DNA of 64,000 nt from Bacillota bacterium. Its GTDB lineage: Bacteria > Bacillota > Clostridia > Caldicoprobacterales > DTU083. The DNA is taken from contig JAKPIB010000046.1 of NCBI GenBank assembly GCA_029549985.1, positions 1 through 64,000 of the forward strand, given 5' to 3'. Made by a program: the position numbers and the translations under genes. This document shows, in pieces, positions 19,085 to 28,111 of this stretch (positions are counted from its first letter, which is position 1; the number at the start of each line of letters is the position of its first letter). The notes below the pieces were generated by a model. That model did no database searches. It was not told the DNA's origin and saw nothing but the letters and a program-made list of their open reading frames with translations.

Positions 19085-19305
19085 CTAAAGTTCACCTTCT
19101 ATGTCCTCAGTTCTTCATGAGATCATATGACCGGTATGCAGCCCGACTGCTGCCAGTCATAGAGTATATTGTACGCTAAAAAGTCAGGATTATCAGCGGT
19201 CGTACAGAATTGCCGGCAAGACATATGTACAGTACATGCAACCTAAGTGACCGTATTTGCGTCAAAGGTAATGGCAGTAGAAATTCAATGTAAGGAGTGG
19301 TTTAC
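19085..19305. other. Intergenic region with a short palindrome
   Basis: About 220 bases between the divergent phospholipase-like gene and the first envelope acylation gene. It holds a 13-bp palindrome, ATGTAC-A-GTACAT (19225-19237), which could be a regulator site. No clear sigma-A promoter, RNA gene or small reading frame was seen. Confidence 0.35.
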
Positions 19306-19824
19306 ATGAAGAAAATAATCTTAATAGTGCTGGCTTTCTTACTGGCAGCCGGTATTGTAGCATGCAAGACCGGAGATACCAATGCCGACCCGTCCGAGAA
19401 TCCTGGCGACAGCGTTCTGGAGGGAGATCTGGAGGACATCCTGGCTGAAATATACGATAAGGCAGAGCTGAAGGATACTTCCAAGGAGTTCATCGAAACA
19501 GGGCTTCAGACTGTGGAGATAACAACAGAAAACTGTGACTACCACCTTGGACTGAAGAGTATGGAAAATATCGAAAAGGCTATCGCATCCCAACCGATGC
19601 TGTCAACTTCGGCATACGTGTTGTGCCTGGTGCGCACAAAAGAAGGGGCAGACATCGAAAAGCTGAAAACAGATATCAAGGAAAATGTCAACCCATATAA
19701 ATGGGTATGTGTCGGTGTCCAGGAGGAAAACATCATCGTCGACAATATTGGCAATGTCGTGATCCTTATAATGTCCGACTACGACGCACAGGCGCTGCAT
19801 GAAGCATTCCTGTCACTGAAGTGA
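19306..19824 (+). CDS. DUF4358-type lipoprotein of the MBOAT cluster
   Basis: A small exported lipoprotein of 172 residues: MKKIILIVLAFLLAAGIVAC with the lipobox Cys at about residue 20, an acidic low-complexity linker, then a compact alpha/beta domain with repeated Val/Ile strands. Proteins of the DUF4358 type occur beside MBOAT acyltransferases in Clostridia; their role is not established. AAGGAG at 19292-19297 marks the ATG at 19306. Four bases separate it from the MBOAT gene, so they are co-transcribed. Confidence 0.75.
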   Translation: MKKIILIVLAFLLAAGIVACKTGDTNADPSENPGDSVLEGDLEDILAEIYDKAELKDTSKEFIETGLQTVEITTENCDYHLGLKSMENIEKAIASQPMLSTSAYVLCLVRTKEGADIEKLKTDIKENVNPYKWVCVGVQEENIIVDNIGNVVILIMSDYDAQALHEAFLSLK

Positions 19825-19828
19825 TACC

Positions 19829-21232
19829 ATGCTGTTTTCCAGCATTACTTTCCTGTATTATTTTCTGCCGGCAGTACTTGTTCTTTATTACCTGGTCCCG
19901 TCCAGCATGAAGAACACAGTTCTGCTGGCAGCCAGCCTGTTTTTTTACTTTTACGGAGAGCCGGCTTACTCGATTTTGATGATCATGGCATCCTTATCCG
20001 GATATCTGCATGGTTTATGGATCGAAAAGGCGAGAAACGGGCGATTCGCCAAAGTCCCTCTTGTATCCTCGATAATCCTGGGTCTGGGACCTCTTGTTTA
20101 CTTCAAATATACTGATTTCCTTATTTCCAACGTCAATACTGTATTTGGGTCAAACCTGACACCTCTGCGGCTGGCCTTGCCTATAGGCATCAGCTTCTAC
20201 ACATTCCAGATAATGTCTTATACCATAGACGTATATCGCGGTAAGGCAGGAGTACAAAGGAACTTTTTCGATTTTGCCACATATGTGTCCCTGTTCCCGC
20301 AGCTGATCGCAGGGCCGATAGTAAGGTATACCACGATAGAAGCCGAGCTTGAGAACCGCACCCATTCCCTGGATGATTTTGCCTATGGGGTCAACAGGTT
20401 CATAATAGGCTTGTCTAAAAAGGTACTGCTGGCAAATACCCTTGGAGAGCTTGGTAAGGTATTTGGTTCGATCGATGATAAGACGCTTTTATTATACTGG
20501 ACGTATGCCGTTGCCTTTACGCTGCAGATATACTTTGATTTTTCGGGCTACAGCGATATGGCTATCGGTATGGGGCGGATGCTGGGCTTCAGGTTTCTTG
20601 AAAACTTCAACTATCCCCTGATTTCCGGCTCCATTACGGAGTTTTGGCGCAGGTGGCATATGTCTCTGGGTACCTGGTTCAGAGACTATGTTTATATCCC
20701 GATGGGCGGCAACCGTGTATCCAGGCTGAAATGGCTTCGCAACATAACGGTGGTATGGTTGCTGACCGGGCTGTGGCATGGAGCGGAATGGAACTTTGTG
20801 ATCTGGGGACTGTATTTTGCCCTGTTTCTGGCCTTGGAAAAGCTTTTCCTCAAAAAACTCCTGGATAGAATTCCGTCTGTTTTCAGGCACCTTTATACGC
20901 TGTTCTTTATATTAATCAGCTTTGTGATATTCAATGCCGATGGGATGGCGGAATGTATCATGAACCTGAAAGGCATGTTTGGCATGCTGGGGGTGCCCCT
21001 TACAAGCAGCGCTACGACCTATTATCTGAGAAGCTATGCCCTTACCCTGGTAGTCGCTGCTATAGCTGCCACACCTGTTGTGACTGACCTTTTGAACAAG
21101 CTGTCTCAAAAGAGCAGGGGCGCTGCAATCATCAATGCTTTGGAACCGGTCGTGCTTGGCTTATTACTGCTTGTGGTCACAGGCTACCTTGTCGACGGTT
21201 CGTTCAACCCGTTCTTGTATTTCCGTTTCTGA
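19829..21232 (+). CDS. MBOAT-family membrane O-acyltransferase (AlgI/DltB-like) with C-terminal FxYxxF
   Basis: A polytopic membrane protein of 467 residues. MBOAT hallmarks are FYTFQIMSYTIDVYRG, LFPQLIAGPIVRY, FDFSGYSDMAIGMGRMLG, FWRRWHMSLGTWFRDYVYIP and the active-site His in LTGLWHGAEWNFVIWG. It moves an acyl group (acetyl from acetyl-CoA in the AlgI type) across the membrane to an extracellular sugar or polymer. The protein ends in NPFLYFRF, which matches FxYxxF, the acyl-accepting tail proposed for DltX and some MBOATs. With the DHHW protein that follows it forms a two-component O-acylation module. Confidence 0.92.
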   Translation: MLFSSITFLYYFLPAVLVLYYLVPSSMKNTVLLAASLFFYFYGEPAYSILMIMASLSGYLHGLWIEKARNGRFAKVPLVSSIILGLGPLVYFKYTDFLISNVNTVFGSNLTPLRLALPIGISFYTFQIMSYTIDVYRGKAGVQRNFFDFATYVSLFPQLIAGPIVRYTTIEAELENRTHSLDDFAYGVNRFIIGLSKKVLLANTLGELGKVFGSIDDKTLLLYWTYAVAFTLQIYFDFSGYSDMAIGMGRMLGFRFLENFNYPLISGSITEFWRRWHMSLGTWFRDYVYIPMGGNRVSRLKWLRNITVVWLLTGLWHGAEWNFVIWGLYFALFLALEKLFLKKLLDRIPSVFRHLYTLFFILISFVIFNADGMAECIMNLKGMFGMLGVPLTSSATTYYLRSYALTLVVAAIAATPVVTDLLNKLSQKSRGAAIINALEPVVLGLLLLVVTGYLVDGSFNPFLYFRF

Positions 21233-21251
21233 TGTCTGGAGGGGCCCGATT

Positions 21252-22355
21252 ATGAGCAGGACCATTAAGAATATAGTAGTTACGACATGTTTCATAGCAT
21301 TTATCCTGGGATTTTTCGTGATAAATGCAGTAGTGCCGGATGCAGAGCTTTCCCGCAGCGAACGGCGGAGGCTGGTAGCCTTGCCTGCATTTACCTGGGC
21401 GAAACTGTTTAGCGGTGACCTGTTTGAGGAGTTTGACAAGTATACCGTTGACCAGTTTGTTCTACGTGATTTCTTCAGAGGAGTGAAGGCCTACGCCAGC
21501 TACAACCTGTTCGGAAGGCTGGACAATAACGACATATACATGACAGATGGGAGCATCATTAAAATAGAGTATCCGCTCAATGAGCAGGCAGTGCTGAATG
21601 CAGCAAAGAAGTTCAACTATATTTATGAGCAGTATTTGAACGGCCTGGATGTGTATTATTCAGTCATACCGGACAAAAACTATTTTTCGGCACAGAAAAA
21701 CGGGCACCTGGCAATGGATTACAAGCGAATGCTTGAGCTGCTTCAAAGCGGAATTAAGGAGTATAAGTATATAGACATATTCGACTGCCTGGACCTGGAG
21801 GATTATTACAGTACCGATATACACTGGCGCCAGGACAGGATCATGGATGTGGCCGCCAGACTGCTGGAGGGAATGGGCAATCCCTATAGGCCTTCTGACA
21901 CACGATACGAAGCACGAAAGCTGACTCCTTTTTTTGGCTCCTATTACGGGCAGGCTGCCTTAAGGGTGCAGCCTGATGACCTGGTCTACATGACCAATGA
22001 TCTGCTGGAGACGGCAATCGTATATGATTTTGAAACCAGATCTGAGTCAAATGTGTATATGCCGGATAAGTTCAACGGCGTGGATCCCTATGATGTTTTT
22101 TTGTCAGGGGCAAAGGCCTTGCTTACCGTCACCAATCCCATGCCGGTTTCAGACAGGGAACTCATCATCTTCCGGGATTCCTTCGGCAGCAGCATAGCTC
22201 CCTTGCTGCTTGAAGGGTACTCCAGGATAACATTGGTAGACCTGCGCTATGTGGCAACTGGCCTGCTGGATGAATATATCGATTTCTCTGAAAATACAGA
22301 TATCCTTTTCCTATACAACACAATCATCATAAACAACAGCTATATGCTGAAGTAA
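21252..22355 (+). CDS. DHHW-family (AlgJ/AlgX-like) SGNH acyl-transfer protein
   Basis: A 367-residue extracytoplasmic protein with one N-terminal membrane anchor (IVVTTCFIAFILGFFVINAVV). The SGNH-like catalytic elements are STDIHWRQ (Asp/His) and IIFRDSFGSS (Ser). Such proteins accept the acyl group from the MBOAT partner and pass it to a polysaccharide outside the cell. The frame is open from 21135, inside the MBOAT gene, but GGAGGGG at 21237-21243 selects the ATG at 21252. It is in the same operon as the MBOAT gene upstream. Confidence 0.85.
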   Translation: MSRTIKNIVVTTCFIAFILGFFVINAVVPDAELSRSERRRLVALPAFTWAKLFSGDLFEEFDKYTVDQFVLRDFFRGVKAYASYNLFGRLDNNDIYMTDGSIIKIEYPLNEQAVLNAAKKFNYIYEQYLNGLDVYYSVIPDKNYFSAQKNGHLAMDYKRMLELLQSGIKEYKYIDIFDCLDLEDYYSTDIHWRQDRIMDVAARLLEGMGNPYRPSDTRYEARKLTPFFGSYYGQAALRVQPDDLVYMTNDLLETAIVYDFETRSESNVYMPDKFNGVDPYDVFLSGAKALLTVTNPMPVSDRELIIFRDSFGSSIAPLLLEGYSRITLVDLRYVATGLLDEYIDFSENTDILFLYNTIIINNSYMLK

Positions 22356-22375
22356 ATAAAGACAATTCCCAAGCT

Positions 22376-22416
22376 GCTGCCTTATATACTGAGGATCCGA
22401 CGCTCTATAAGGCAGC
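22376..22416 (+). terminator. Perfect 11-bp hairpin after the first MBOAT cluster
   Basis: GCTGCCTTATA (22376-22386) pairs exactly with TATAAGGCAGC (22406-22416) around a 19-base loop. There is no T run after the stem, so it is not a standard intrinsic terminator; it may protect the transcript end or bind a protein. Confidence 0.4.
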
Positions 22417-22437
22417 AATTCGTACCATTAACAATTA

Positions 22438-22467
22438 TTGCTATTCATTAAATAGATCATTTATATT
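22438..22467 (+). promoter_or_regulatory. Probable promoter of uppP
   Basis: TTGCTA (22438-22443), an 18-bp spacer and TATATT (22462-22467) lie in an AT-rich stretch about 60 bases before the uppP start. Four of six bases match at -35 and five of six at -10. Confidence 0.45.
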
Positions 22468-22528
22468 ATAATAGATTAACAGTGTATTTATCTGGCTATA
22501 CTTATATACTGTCAAGTGGGGTGAAAAG

Positions 22529-23365
22529 ATGGAGATATTGGATCTGATAAAAGCTATATTATTGGGGATCATAGAAGGGATCACGGAATGGCTGCCGATA
22601 AGCAGTACCGGCCATTTGCTGTTGGCAGAGGAACTGCTGGGCATAGGCGAAGGAACGACTGCAATGACAGACAAGTTTATGGAGATGTTCCGGGTGGTCA
22701 TCCAACTGGGCGCTATATTAGCGGTCGTAGTGCTGTATTTCAACAAGCTCAACCCCTTTTCACCCAGAAAGACGAAACAGCAAAAGGCTAATACATGGAA
22801 TCTGTGGTATAAGGTCATAGTAGCCGTATTGCCCGCTGCAGTTATAGGCGTTTTGCTGGATGATTGGTTCGATATGCATTTTTACAACTATGTAACGGTA
22901 TCGATCACCCTGATCATATATGGTATTCTGTTTATAGCTATAGAGCTGAGTAATAAAAACCGAAGGTATCAAATACGGGACTTGTCACAGATGACATATA
23001 AGACAGCAATAATGATCGGCTTATTCCAGGTACTGGCCCTTGTTCCGGGCACATCGAGGTCCGGAGCTACCATAATCGGGGCCATGCTCATAGGGACATC
23101 AAGGTATGTCGCTACTGAGTTCACATTTTTCCTTGCCATACCTGTTATGCTGGGAGCGAGCCTGCTCAAGCTGGCCAAGTTCACCTTTGATTCCGGTGCG
23201 CAGGTAATATTGCTGGCCGCAGGAATGCTGGTTTCATTTGTGGTATCAATACTGGCGATAAAATTTCTGCTCGGGTATATAAAACGGAATGATTTCAAGG
23301 CCTTTGGCTATTACCGCATAGCGATCGGCATAGTTGTGCTGGCTTATTTTCTACTGTTTAACTAA
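22529..23365 (+). CDS. uppP: Undecaprenyl-diphosphatase
   Basis: Regenerates undecaprenyl phosphate, the lipid carrier for peptidoglycan and other wall polymers, and gives resistance to bacitracin when abundant. The family motifs [20 protein letters not shown] (catalytic Glu and Ser) and [20 protein letters not shown] (P-loop-like with the essential Arg) are complete. At 278 residues with about eight membrane helices it is typical. It sits between two envelope acylation clusters, all on the plus strand. Confidence 0.96.
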   Translation: MEILDLIKAILLGIIEGITEWLPISSTGHLLLAEELLGIGEGTTAMTDKFMEMFRVVIQLGAILAVVVLYFNKLNPFSPRKTKQQKANTWNLWYKVIVAVLPAAVIGVLLDDWFDMHFYNYVTVSITLIIYGILFIAIELSNKNRRYQIRDLSQMTYKTAIMIGLFQVLALVPGTSRSGATIIGAMLIGTSRYVATEFTFFLAIPVMLGASLLKLAKFTFDSGAQVILLAAGMLVSFVVSILAIKFLLGYIKRNDFKAFGYYRIAIGIVVLAYFLLFN

Positions 23366-23464
23366 GATTTTCACTAAATTTAGATTAATGTTAGAAATCC
23401 AATATAAATTGTAAAGAATATCTGCTATATTTATTTACAGACATAACGGGCAGAGGTGTTGCTT

Positions 23465-24721
23465 ATGAGTCCAAGCCACAAAAACAAGAAAGTGATATTA
23501 ATATTGCTGACAGCTTCTTTAGTTATCCTGGCAGCAGCTGCTATAAAGATAATCGCTCTCGATCAGGTAAAAAGCGTAGTGACGGTGGAGGCAGGCGATC
23601 GTTTTCCTGATATATCCAGCTTTCTTAGACATGAAAATGCAAAAGGCAGCTTTATGACCGATATCACCAAAATAGATATGAATGTTACCGGTGTATATGA
23701 TATTGAGATCCGATCCGGCAACAGGACTTATATATCAAAGCTTGAAGTGGTAGATACCACCGCACCAAAGGCCAGCGTGAGAGAGCTGGAGACCTGGGTC
23801 GGTGAAAGGAAATCTGCCATTGATTTTGTTGACAAGGTTATCGATATTTCAACGGTCGACGTGTATTACAGGCAAGAACCTGATTTTGAGCAGGTAGGCG
23901 TTCAGAATGTATATATAGTACTGGAGGATCAAAGCGGCAACAAATCGGAATTCAAAACCAGGCTTACGGTCAAGGCAGATGAAGAGCCCCCGGTCATAGA
24001 AGGAGTAACGGACCATACAGTGTACATTGGCGAGACAATTGCATACAGAAAGGGTATAACAGTCACAGACAACAGGGATGAAAATGTGGATTTCACAGTA
24101 GACAGCAGTTCTGTCAACCTAAGAAAAGAAGGCCAATATGTGGTCATATACACTGCGGTCGACAGCTCGGGCAATAAGGCTGAGGTGAAAGCCACTGTGA
24201 ATGTGATACCCAAACCGGAGAGCCTTATTGCCGAAGAAAAGCTGTATGAGCTGGCGGATCAGGTGCTGGCGGAAATAATCACCGACGATATGACCGATAT
24301 AGATAAGCTTTGGGCTATATACAAGTGGACAAGATTGCACATTAAATATACCGGTGACTCTGACAAGACCAATTGGGTGAAAGAGGCTACCCGGGGCATA
24401 CAAAAAGCTACCGGTGACTGCTTCACCTATTATGCGACCTCCCAGGCGCTCCTGACAAGGGCCGGATTCGAAAATATGCCCGTATTCAGGGACAGGGAGG
24501 ATGACTATCACGTTTGGAACCTGGTCAAATATAACGGCAACTGGTATCATTTTGATACGACTCCTTCCCGTACCGGATATTTCTATGTTTGCTTCTTGCG
24601 GACGGATGCAGAGGAAGAGGAATATTCAAAATGGTGCGTGGATTATCATTCGTTTGACAAGAGCAAGTATCCCCGCACAGGTACGGAACCTATCAAGCAT
24701 CATCGGAACCTGTGGGGATGA
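23465..24721 (+). CDS. Membrane-anchored protein with Ig-like repeats and a transglutaminase-like domain
   Basis: A 418-residue extracellular protein. One N-terminal membrane helix is followed by beta-sandwich Ig-like modules, recognisable from repeated DTTAPKAS, DQSGNK, EEPPVIEG and DSSGNKA sequences, and by a C-terminal transglutaminase-like domain. The catalytic triad appears as ATGDCFTYY (Cys), DDYHVWN (His) and WYHFDTTP (Asp). Such domains act as cysteine peptidases or cross-linking enzymes at the cell wall. AGAGGTG at 23453-23458 places the start at the ATG 23465. It lies directly before the Dlt-like cluster. Confidence 0.85.
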   Translation: MSPSHKNKKVILILLTASLVILAAAAIKIIALDQVKSVVTVEAGDRFPDISSFLRHENAKGSFMTDITKIDMNVTGVYDIEIRSGNRTYISKLEVVDTTAPKASVRELETWVGERKSAIDFVDKVIDISTVDVYYRQEPDFEQVGVQNVYIVLEDQSGNKSEFKTRLTVKADEEPPVIEGVTDHTVYIGETIAYRKGITVTDNRDENVDFTVDSSSVNLRKEGQYVVIYTAVDSSGNKAEVKATVNVIPKPESLIAEEKLYELADQVLAEIITDDMTDIDKLWAIYKWTRLHIKYTGDSDKTNWVKEATRGIQKATGDCFTYYATSQALLTRAGFENMPVFRDREDDYHVWNLVKYNGNWYHFDTTPSRTGYFYVCFLRTDAEEEEYSKWCVDYHSFDKSKYPRTGTEPIKHHRNLWG

Positions 24722-24744
24722 CCGGCTAGAGAAGGAGAGATAAG

Positions 24745-26268
24745 ATGTATCGCAATATATTGGAGTATCTGGAGCAAACGGTCAGGAGGGTGCCTGATAA
24801 GGCGGCCTATGCTGACGAACGAACGAGTATCACTTTCAGAGAAGTATACGATCAGAGCAGGGCTATAGGCACCTATCTATACAAGCAGGGAATATACAAG
24901 CAGCCTGTTGTAGTGTTCATGAAAAGGCAGCCCAAAACGATAGCAGCCTTTTTCGGCGTGGTATACGGAGGCAGCTTTTATGTACCGATAGATGAGGAAA
25001 TGCCGCACTTTCGAGTTGAGCTGATATTCAACAACCTGGATCCGCGGGCTGTCATTTGTGACCAGGATTCCCTGGATTCCCTTGCCCAATATGGATACAG
25101 AGGGATAGTATATCTGTATGATGATATAATAAAGACCGAAGCTGACGACGCATTGCTTAGCGACATCCGTGATCGGGCTATAGATACCGACCCTGTTTAT
25201 ATAGTCTACACATCCGGCTCTACCGGCATACCCAAAGGTATAGTCGGAAGCCACAGGGCGGTCATCGATTATATCGAAAGCCTGTCCGAGGTGCTTGAAT
25301 TCAGTGAAGACACGATATTTGGCAGCCAAAGCCCCCTGTACTTCGATGCCTGCCTCAGGGAGATCTTCGGGACTGCCAAATTTGGAGCTCAGACCTACCT
25401 TATACCAAGAAGCCTGTTCATGTTTCCCCTGAAGCTGGTAGAGTTTCTGAACGAATACAAGATAAACACGATTTGCTGGGTCGTACCTGCCTTGACCATG
25501 ATATCATCATTCAAAGTCCTGGATAAGGTAGTGCCCCAATACCTGCATACCATCGCCTTTGTGAGCGAAGTGTTCCCGATAAAGCAGTTCAATATCTGGA
25601 GAAAGGCCCTGCCAAATGCCAGGTTCGTCAACCTGTACGGGCCTACTGAGGCAACGGGTATATGCTGCTATTACAAGGTCGACAGAGATTTTGCCGAAAA
25701 CGAGGTCCTGCCTATCGGAAGGCCACTGCGTAACACTGAGATCATCCTGCTGGATGAAAACAACAGAATCCCGCCCAGAGGCGAGCTGGGAGAGATCTGC
25801 ATCAGGGGTACCTGTCTGACCCATGGCTATTATAACGATATGGAAAGGACCAGGGAGGTCTTTGTTCAAAACCCTTTGAACGATAAGTATCCGGAGCTCA
25901 TATACAGGACCGGAGATCTGGGCCGTATCAATGAACGGGGCGAGCTGATATTCGTATCCCGCAAGGACTTTCAGATCAAGCATATGGGCCATCGCATAGA
26001 GTTGGGTGAGATCGAAGCAAATGTGAATCTTATCGAGGGGGTACACAGTGCCTGCTGTGTATATGACAGAGAAAGCGCCATGATAGCGCTGTATTATGTA
26101 GGAGAATTAAGCCCGGGAGATGTAGCGGCGATCCTCAAGCAAAAGCTGCCAAGGTATATGATGCCCAACATTATAGAAGCGCTTGACCGCATGCCGCTGA
26201 CGACCAATGGGAAAATCGACAGGGCTTATCTTAAAGAATATACAGAGAATAAAAGGAAGAGGAGATAA
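24745..26268 (+). CDS. Amino-acid adenylating enzyme of a Dlt-like pathway
   Basis: A 507-residue ANL-superfamily enzyme that activates a carboxylate with ATP and loads it on a carrier protein. Core motifs are VYTSGSTGIPKGI (A3), YFDACLREIF (A4), NLYGPTEAT (A5), GELGEICIRG, YRTGDLGR (A7), GHRIELGEIEA (A8) and the catalytic lysine in TTNGKIDR (A10). The Asp of the A4 motif is the residue that binds the alpha-amino group in NRPS and DltA enzymes, so the substrate should be an amino acid, possibly D-Ala. Identity with true DltA is not certain. The carrier protein gene begins two bases downstream. Confidence 0.88.
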   Translation: MYRNILEYLEQTVRRVPDKAAYADERTSITFREVYDQSRAIGTYLYKQGIYKQPVVVFMKRQPKTIAAFFGVVYGGSFYVPIDEEMPHFRVELIFNNLDPRAVICDQDSLDSLAQYGYRGIVYLYDDIIKTEADDALLSDIRDRAIDTDPVYIVYTSGSTGIPKGIVGSHRAVIDYIESLSEVLEFSEDTIFGSQSPLYFDACLREIFGTAKFGAQTYLIPRSLFMFPLKLVEFLNEYKINTICWVVPALTMISSFKVLDKVVPQYLHTIAFVSEVFPIKQFNIWRKALPNARFVNLYGPTEATGICCYYKVDRDFAENEVLPIGRPLRNTEIILLDENNRIPPRGELGEICIRGTCLTHGYYNDMERTREVFVQNPLNDKYPELIYRTGDLGRINERGELIFVSRKDFQIKHMGHRIELGEIEANVNLIEGVHSACCVYDRESAMIALYYVGELSPGDVAAILKQKLPRYMMPNIIEALDRMPLTTNGKIDRAYLKEYTENKRKRR

Positions 26269-26270
26269 TC

Positions 26271-26501
26271 ATGAATACATTACTGAGAATGCTTAAAGGG
26301 CTGCACCCCGATGTAGACTTTGAAACCTGTGAAACTTTGATAGATGACAAGATACTGGATTCTTTTGATATCATAACTTTAGTAGCAGACATCAACTCCG
26401 AGTTTGACGTAACCATACCTGCCGAAGAGATAATACCTGAAAACTTCAACTCAGCAAGGGCTTTGTATGCATTGATAGAACGTCTATCCAATGAGGACTG
26501 A
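26271..26501 (+). CDS. Acyl carrier protein of the Dlt-like cluster
   Basis: A 76-residue four-helix carrier protein. The phosphopantetheine attachment serine lies in DKILDSFDIITLV at about residue 30. The region after helix 2 (FDVTIPAEEIIPENFNSARAL) looks more like a general carrier protein than like DltC, which has a Trp-containing motif there. It follows the adenylating enzyme by two bases and precedes an MBOAT gene, so its loaded amino-acyl thioester is presumably the MBOAT substrate. Confidence 0.88.
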   Translation: MNTLLRMLKGLHPDVDFETCETLIDDKILDSFDIITLVADINSEFDVTIPAEEIIPENFNSARALYALIERLSNED

Positions 26502-26515
26502 CAGAGGAGGAGCCT

Positions 26516-28105
26516 ATGCTGTTTACATCTTACAGCTTCATTGCTTTCCTGGCTTTGCTCTTTACAGTATACTATCTGGTCCCCAGGCGTTTTCAATGGA
26601 TGCTGCTGCTCTTTGCCAGCTACCTGTTCTATTTTATCGCAGGGCCTACCTATGTGATATATATATTTGTCACCACGCTTTCCACCTATCTGGTCAGCGT
26701 GAAGCTGGAATCGCTGAACAAGGCCCAGTCTGCCTACCTGGCAGAACACAAGGACATGTCCAGGGAGGAGAAGAAGGAGTACAAGGCGTCTGTCAAATCA
26801 AAGCAGCGGAAATGGCTGGCCGCCTGCCTGCTGTTCAATTTTGGCATACTGGCGGTCGTTAAATACACCAATTTCGCGATTGCCAACATAAACGCCGTTA
26901 TAGGCGCATTTGGCGGCGGCACTCAGCTATCGTTCCTAAAGCTGGCCCTGCCCTTGGGAATATCCTTTTATACCTTCCAGACAATGGGATACATCATTGA
27001 TGTATATAGAGGAAAGCACCCTGCAGAAAGGAACTTTTTCAAGCTGGCATTATTCGTATCATTCTTTCCTCAGCTCATACAAGGCCCTATAAGCAGGTTC
27101 AGTGATCTGGCACAGACCTTGTACAAGGAGCATTCCTTCGACAGCAGGAACATAAGCTTTGGTATCCAGAGGATCCTATGGGGCTACTTCAAGAAGGTGG
27201 TCCTGGCAGACCGGATACTCGTTGCTGTAAACACCCTGATCAAGAATCCGGATACCTATCAGGGCGCATATGTACTGATCGGCATGTTGTTTTATGCATA
27301 CCAGCTCTATGCTGATTTCACCGGCGGCATAGATATTACGATAGGTATTGCCCAGGTACTTGGTATAGAAGTGAAAGAGAACTTCCACAGGCCGTACTTT
27401 TCCAAGAACATTGTAGAGTACTGGAGAAGATGGCATATTACCATGGGGACATGGTTCAGGGATTATCTTTTCTACCCCCTTTCGGTAAGTAAGCCTATGC
27501 TGAACATATCCAAGCATTCGAGGCGTTTGTTCGGCGAAGCCTTGGGCAAGCGAATACCGGTGTACCTGTCTACGTTCATTGTATGGTTTGCAACGGGCAT
27601 ATGGCATGGAGCAAGCTGGAATTTCATAGTATGGGGGCTCATGAACTGCGTCGTTATCCTGATCTCCCAGGAGCTCAAGCCCTTTTATGACTGGTTCCAT
27701 TCCAGGTTCAACGTAGCCGGCAAGTTATATTTCAAAGTTTTTCAGATCGTACGCACGGTTTTGCTCATGAGCTCGATCAGGATGTTCGATTGCTACAGGG
27801 ATGTACCAATGACCTTCAGGATGTTTGGTACGATATTTACAAGGTTCAGTTTCAAACCGTTTTTTGATGGTTCACTCCTAAAGCTAGGACTGGATTTGTC
27901 TGACTATATTGTGCTTTTGGCCGGCCTGATCGTTCTGACGATAGTCAGTGTAAGCCAGGCCAGAGGCAGTGTTAGACGCCAGCTGGAGAAAAAGCCTGTG
28001 TTGGTAAGGTATGCTGCCTATTACGCGCTCATACTATCCATATTGGTTCTGGGTGCATACGGAGTAGGGTATGATTCATCCCAGTTCATATACAATCAGT
28101 TTTAG
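26516..28105 (+). CDS. MBOAT-family acyltransferase (DltB-like) with C-terminal FxYxxF
   Basis: A 529-residue polytopic protein of the MBOAT family. Key stretches are FYTFQTMGYIIDVYRGK, FFPQLIQGPISRF, YADFTGGIDITIGIAQVLG, EYWRRWHITMGTWFRDYLFYPLS and the active-site His in TGIWHGASWNFIVWG. A charged cytoplasmic loop near residue 80 (EHKDMSREEKKEYKASVKS) is an insertion relative to the first MBOAT in this window. The protein ends in SSQFIYNQF, again FxYxxF at the very C terminus. With the adenylating enzyme and carrier protein it should transfer an aminoacyl group to the outside of the cell. Confidence 0.92.
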   Translation: MLFTSYSFIAFLALLFTVYYLVPRRFQWMLLLFASYLFYFIAGPTYVIYIFVTTLSTYLVSVKLESLNKAQSAYLAEHKDMSREEKKEYKASVKSKQRKWLAACLLFNFGILAVVKYTNFAIANINAVIGAFGGGTQLSFLKLALPLGISFYTFQTMGYIIDVYRGKHPAERNFFKLALFVSFFPQLIQGPISRFSDLAQTLYKEHSFDSRNISFGIQRILWGYFKKVVLADRILVAVNTLIKNPDTYQGAYVLIGMLFYAYQLYADFTGGIDITIGIAQVLGIEVKENFHRPYFSKNIVEYWRRWHITMGTWFRDYLFYPLSVSKPMLNISKHSRRLFGEALGKRIPVYLSTFIVWFATGIWHGASWNFIVWGLMNCVVILISQELKPFYDWFHSRFNVAGKLYFKVFQIVRTVLLMSSIRMFDCYRDVPMTFRMFGTIFTRFSFKPFFDGSLLKLGLDLSDYIVLLAGLIVLTIVSVSQARGSVRRQLEKKPVLVRYAAYYALILSILVLGAYGVGYDSSQFIYNQF

Positions 28106-28111
28106 GAGGAC

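Noticed and set aside
18383-19120. A 245-codon plus-strand frame opposite the phospholipase-like gene
   Set aside because: The minus-strand protein has the zinc-ligand pattern of a known fold, while this frame shows no motif and begins inside the SGNH gene.
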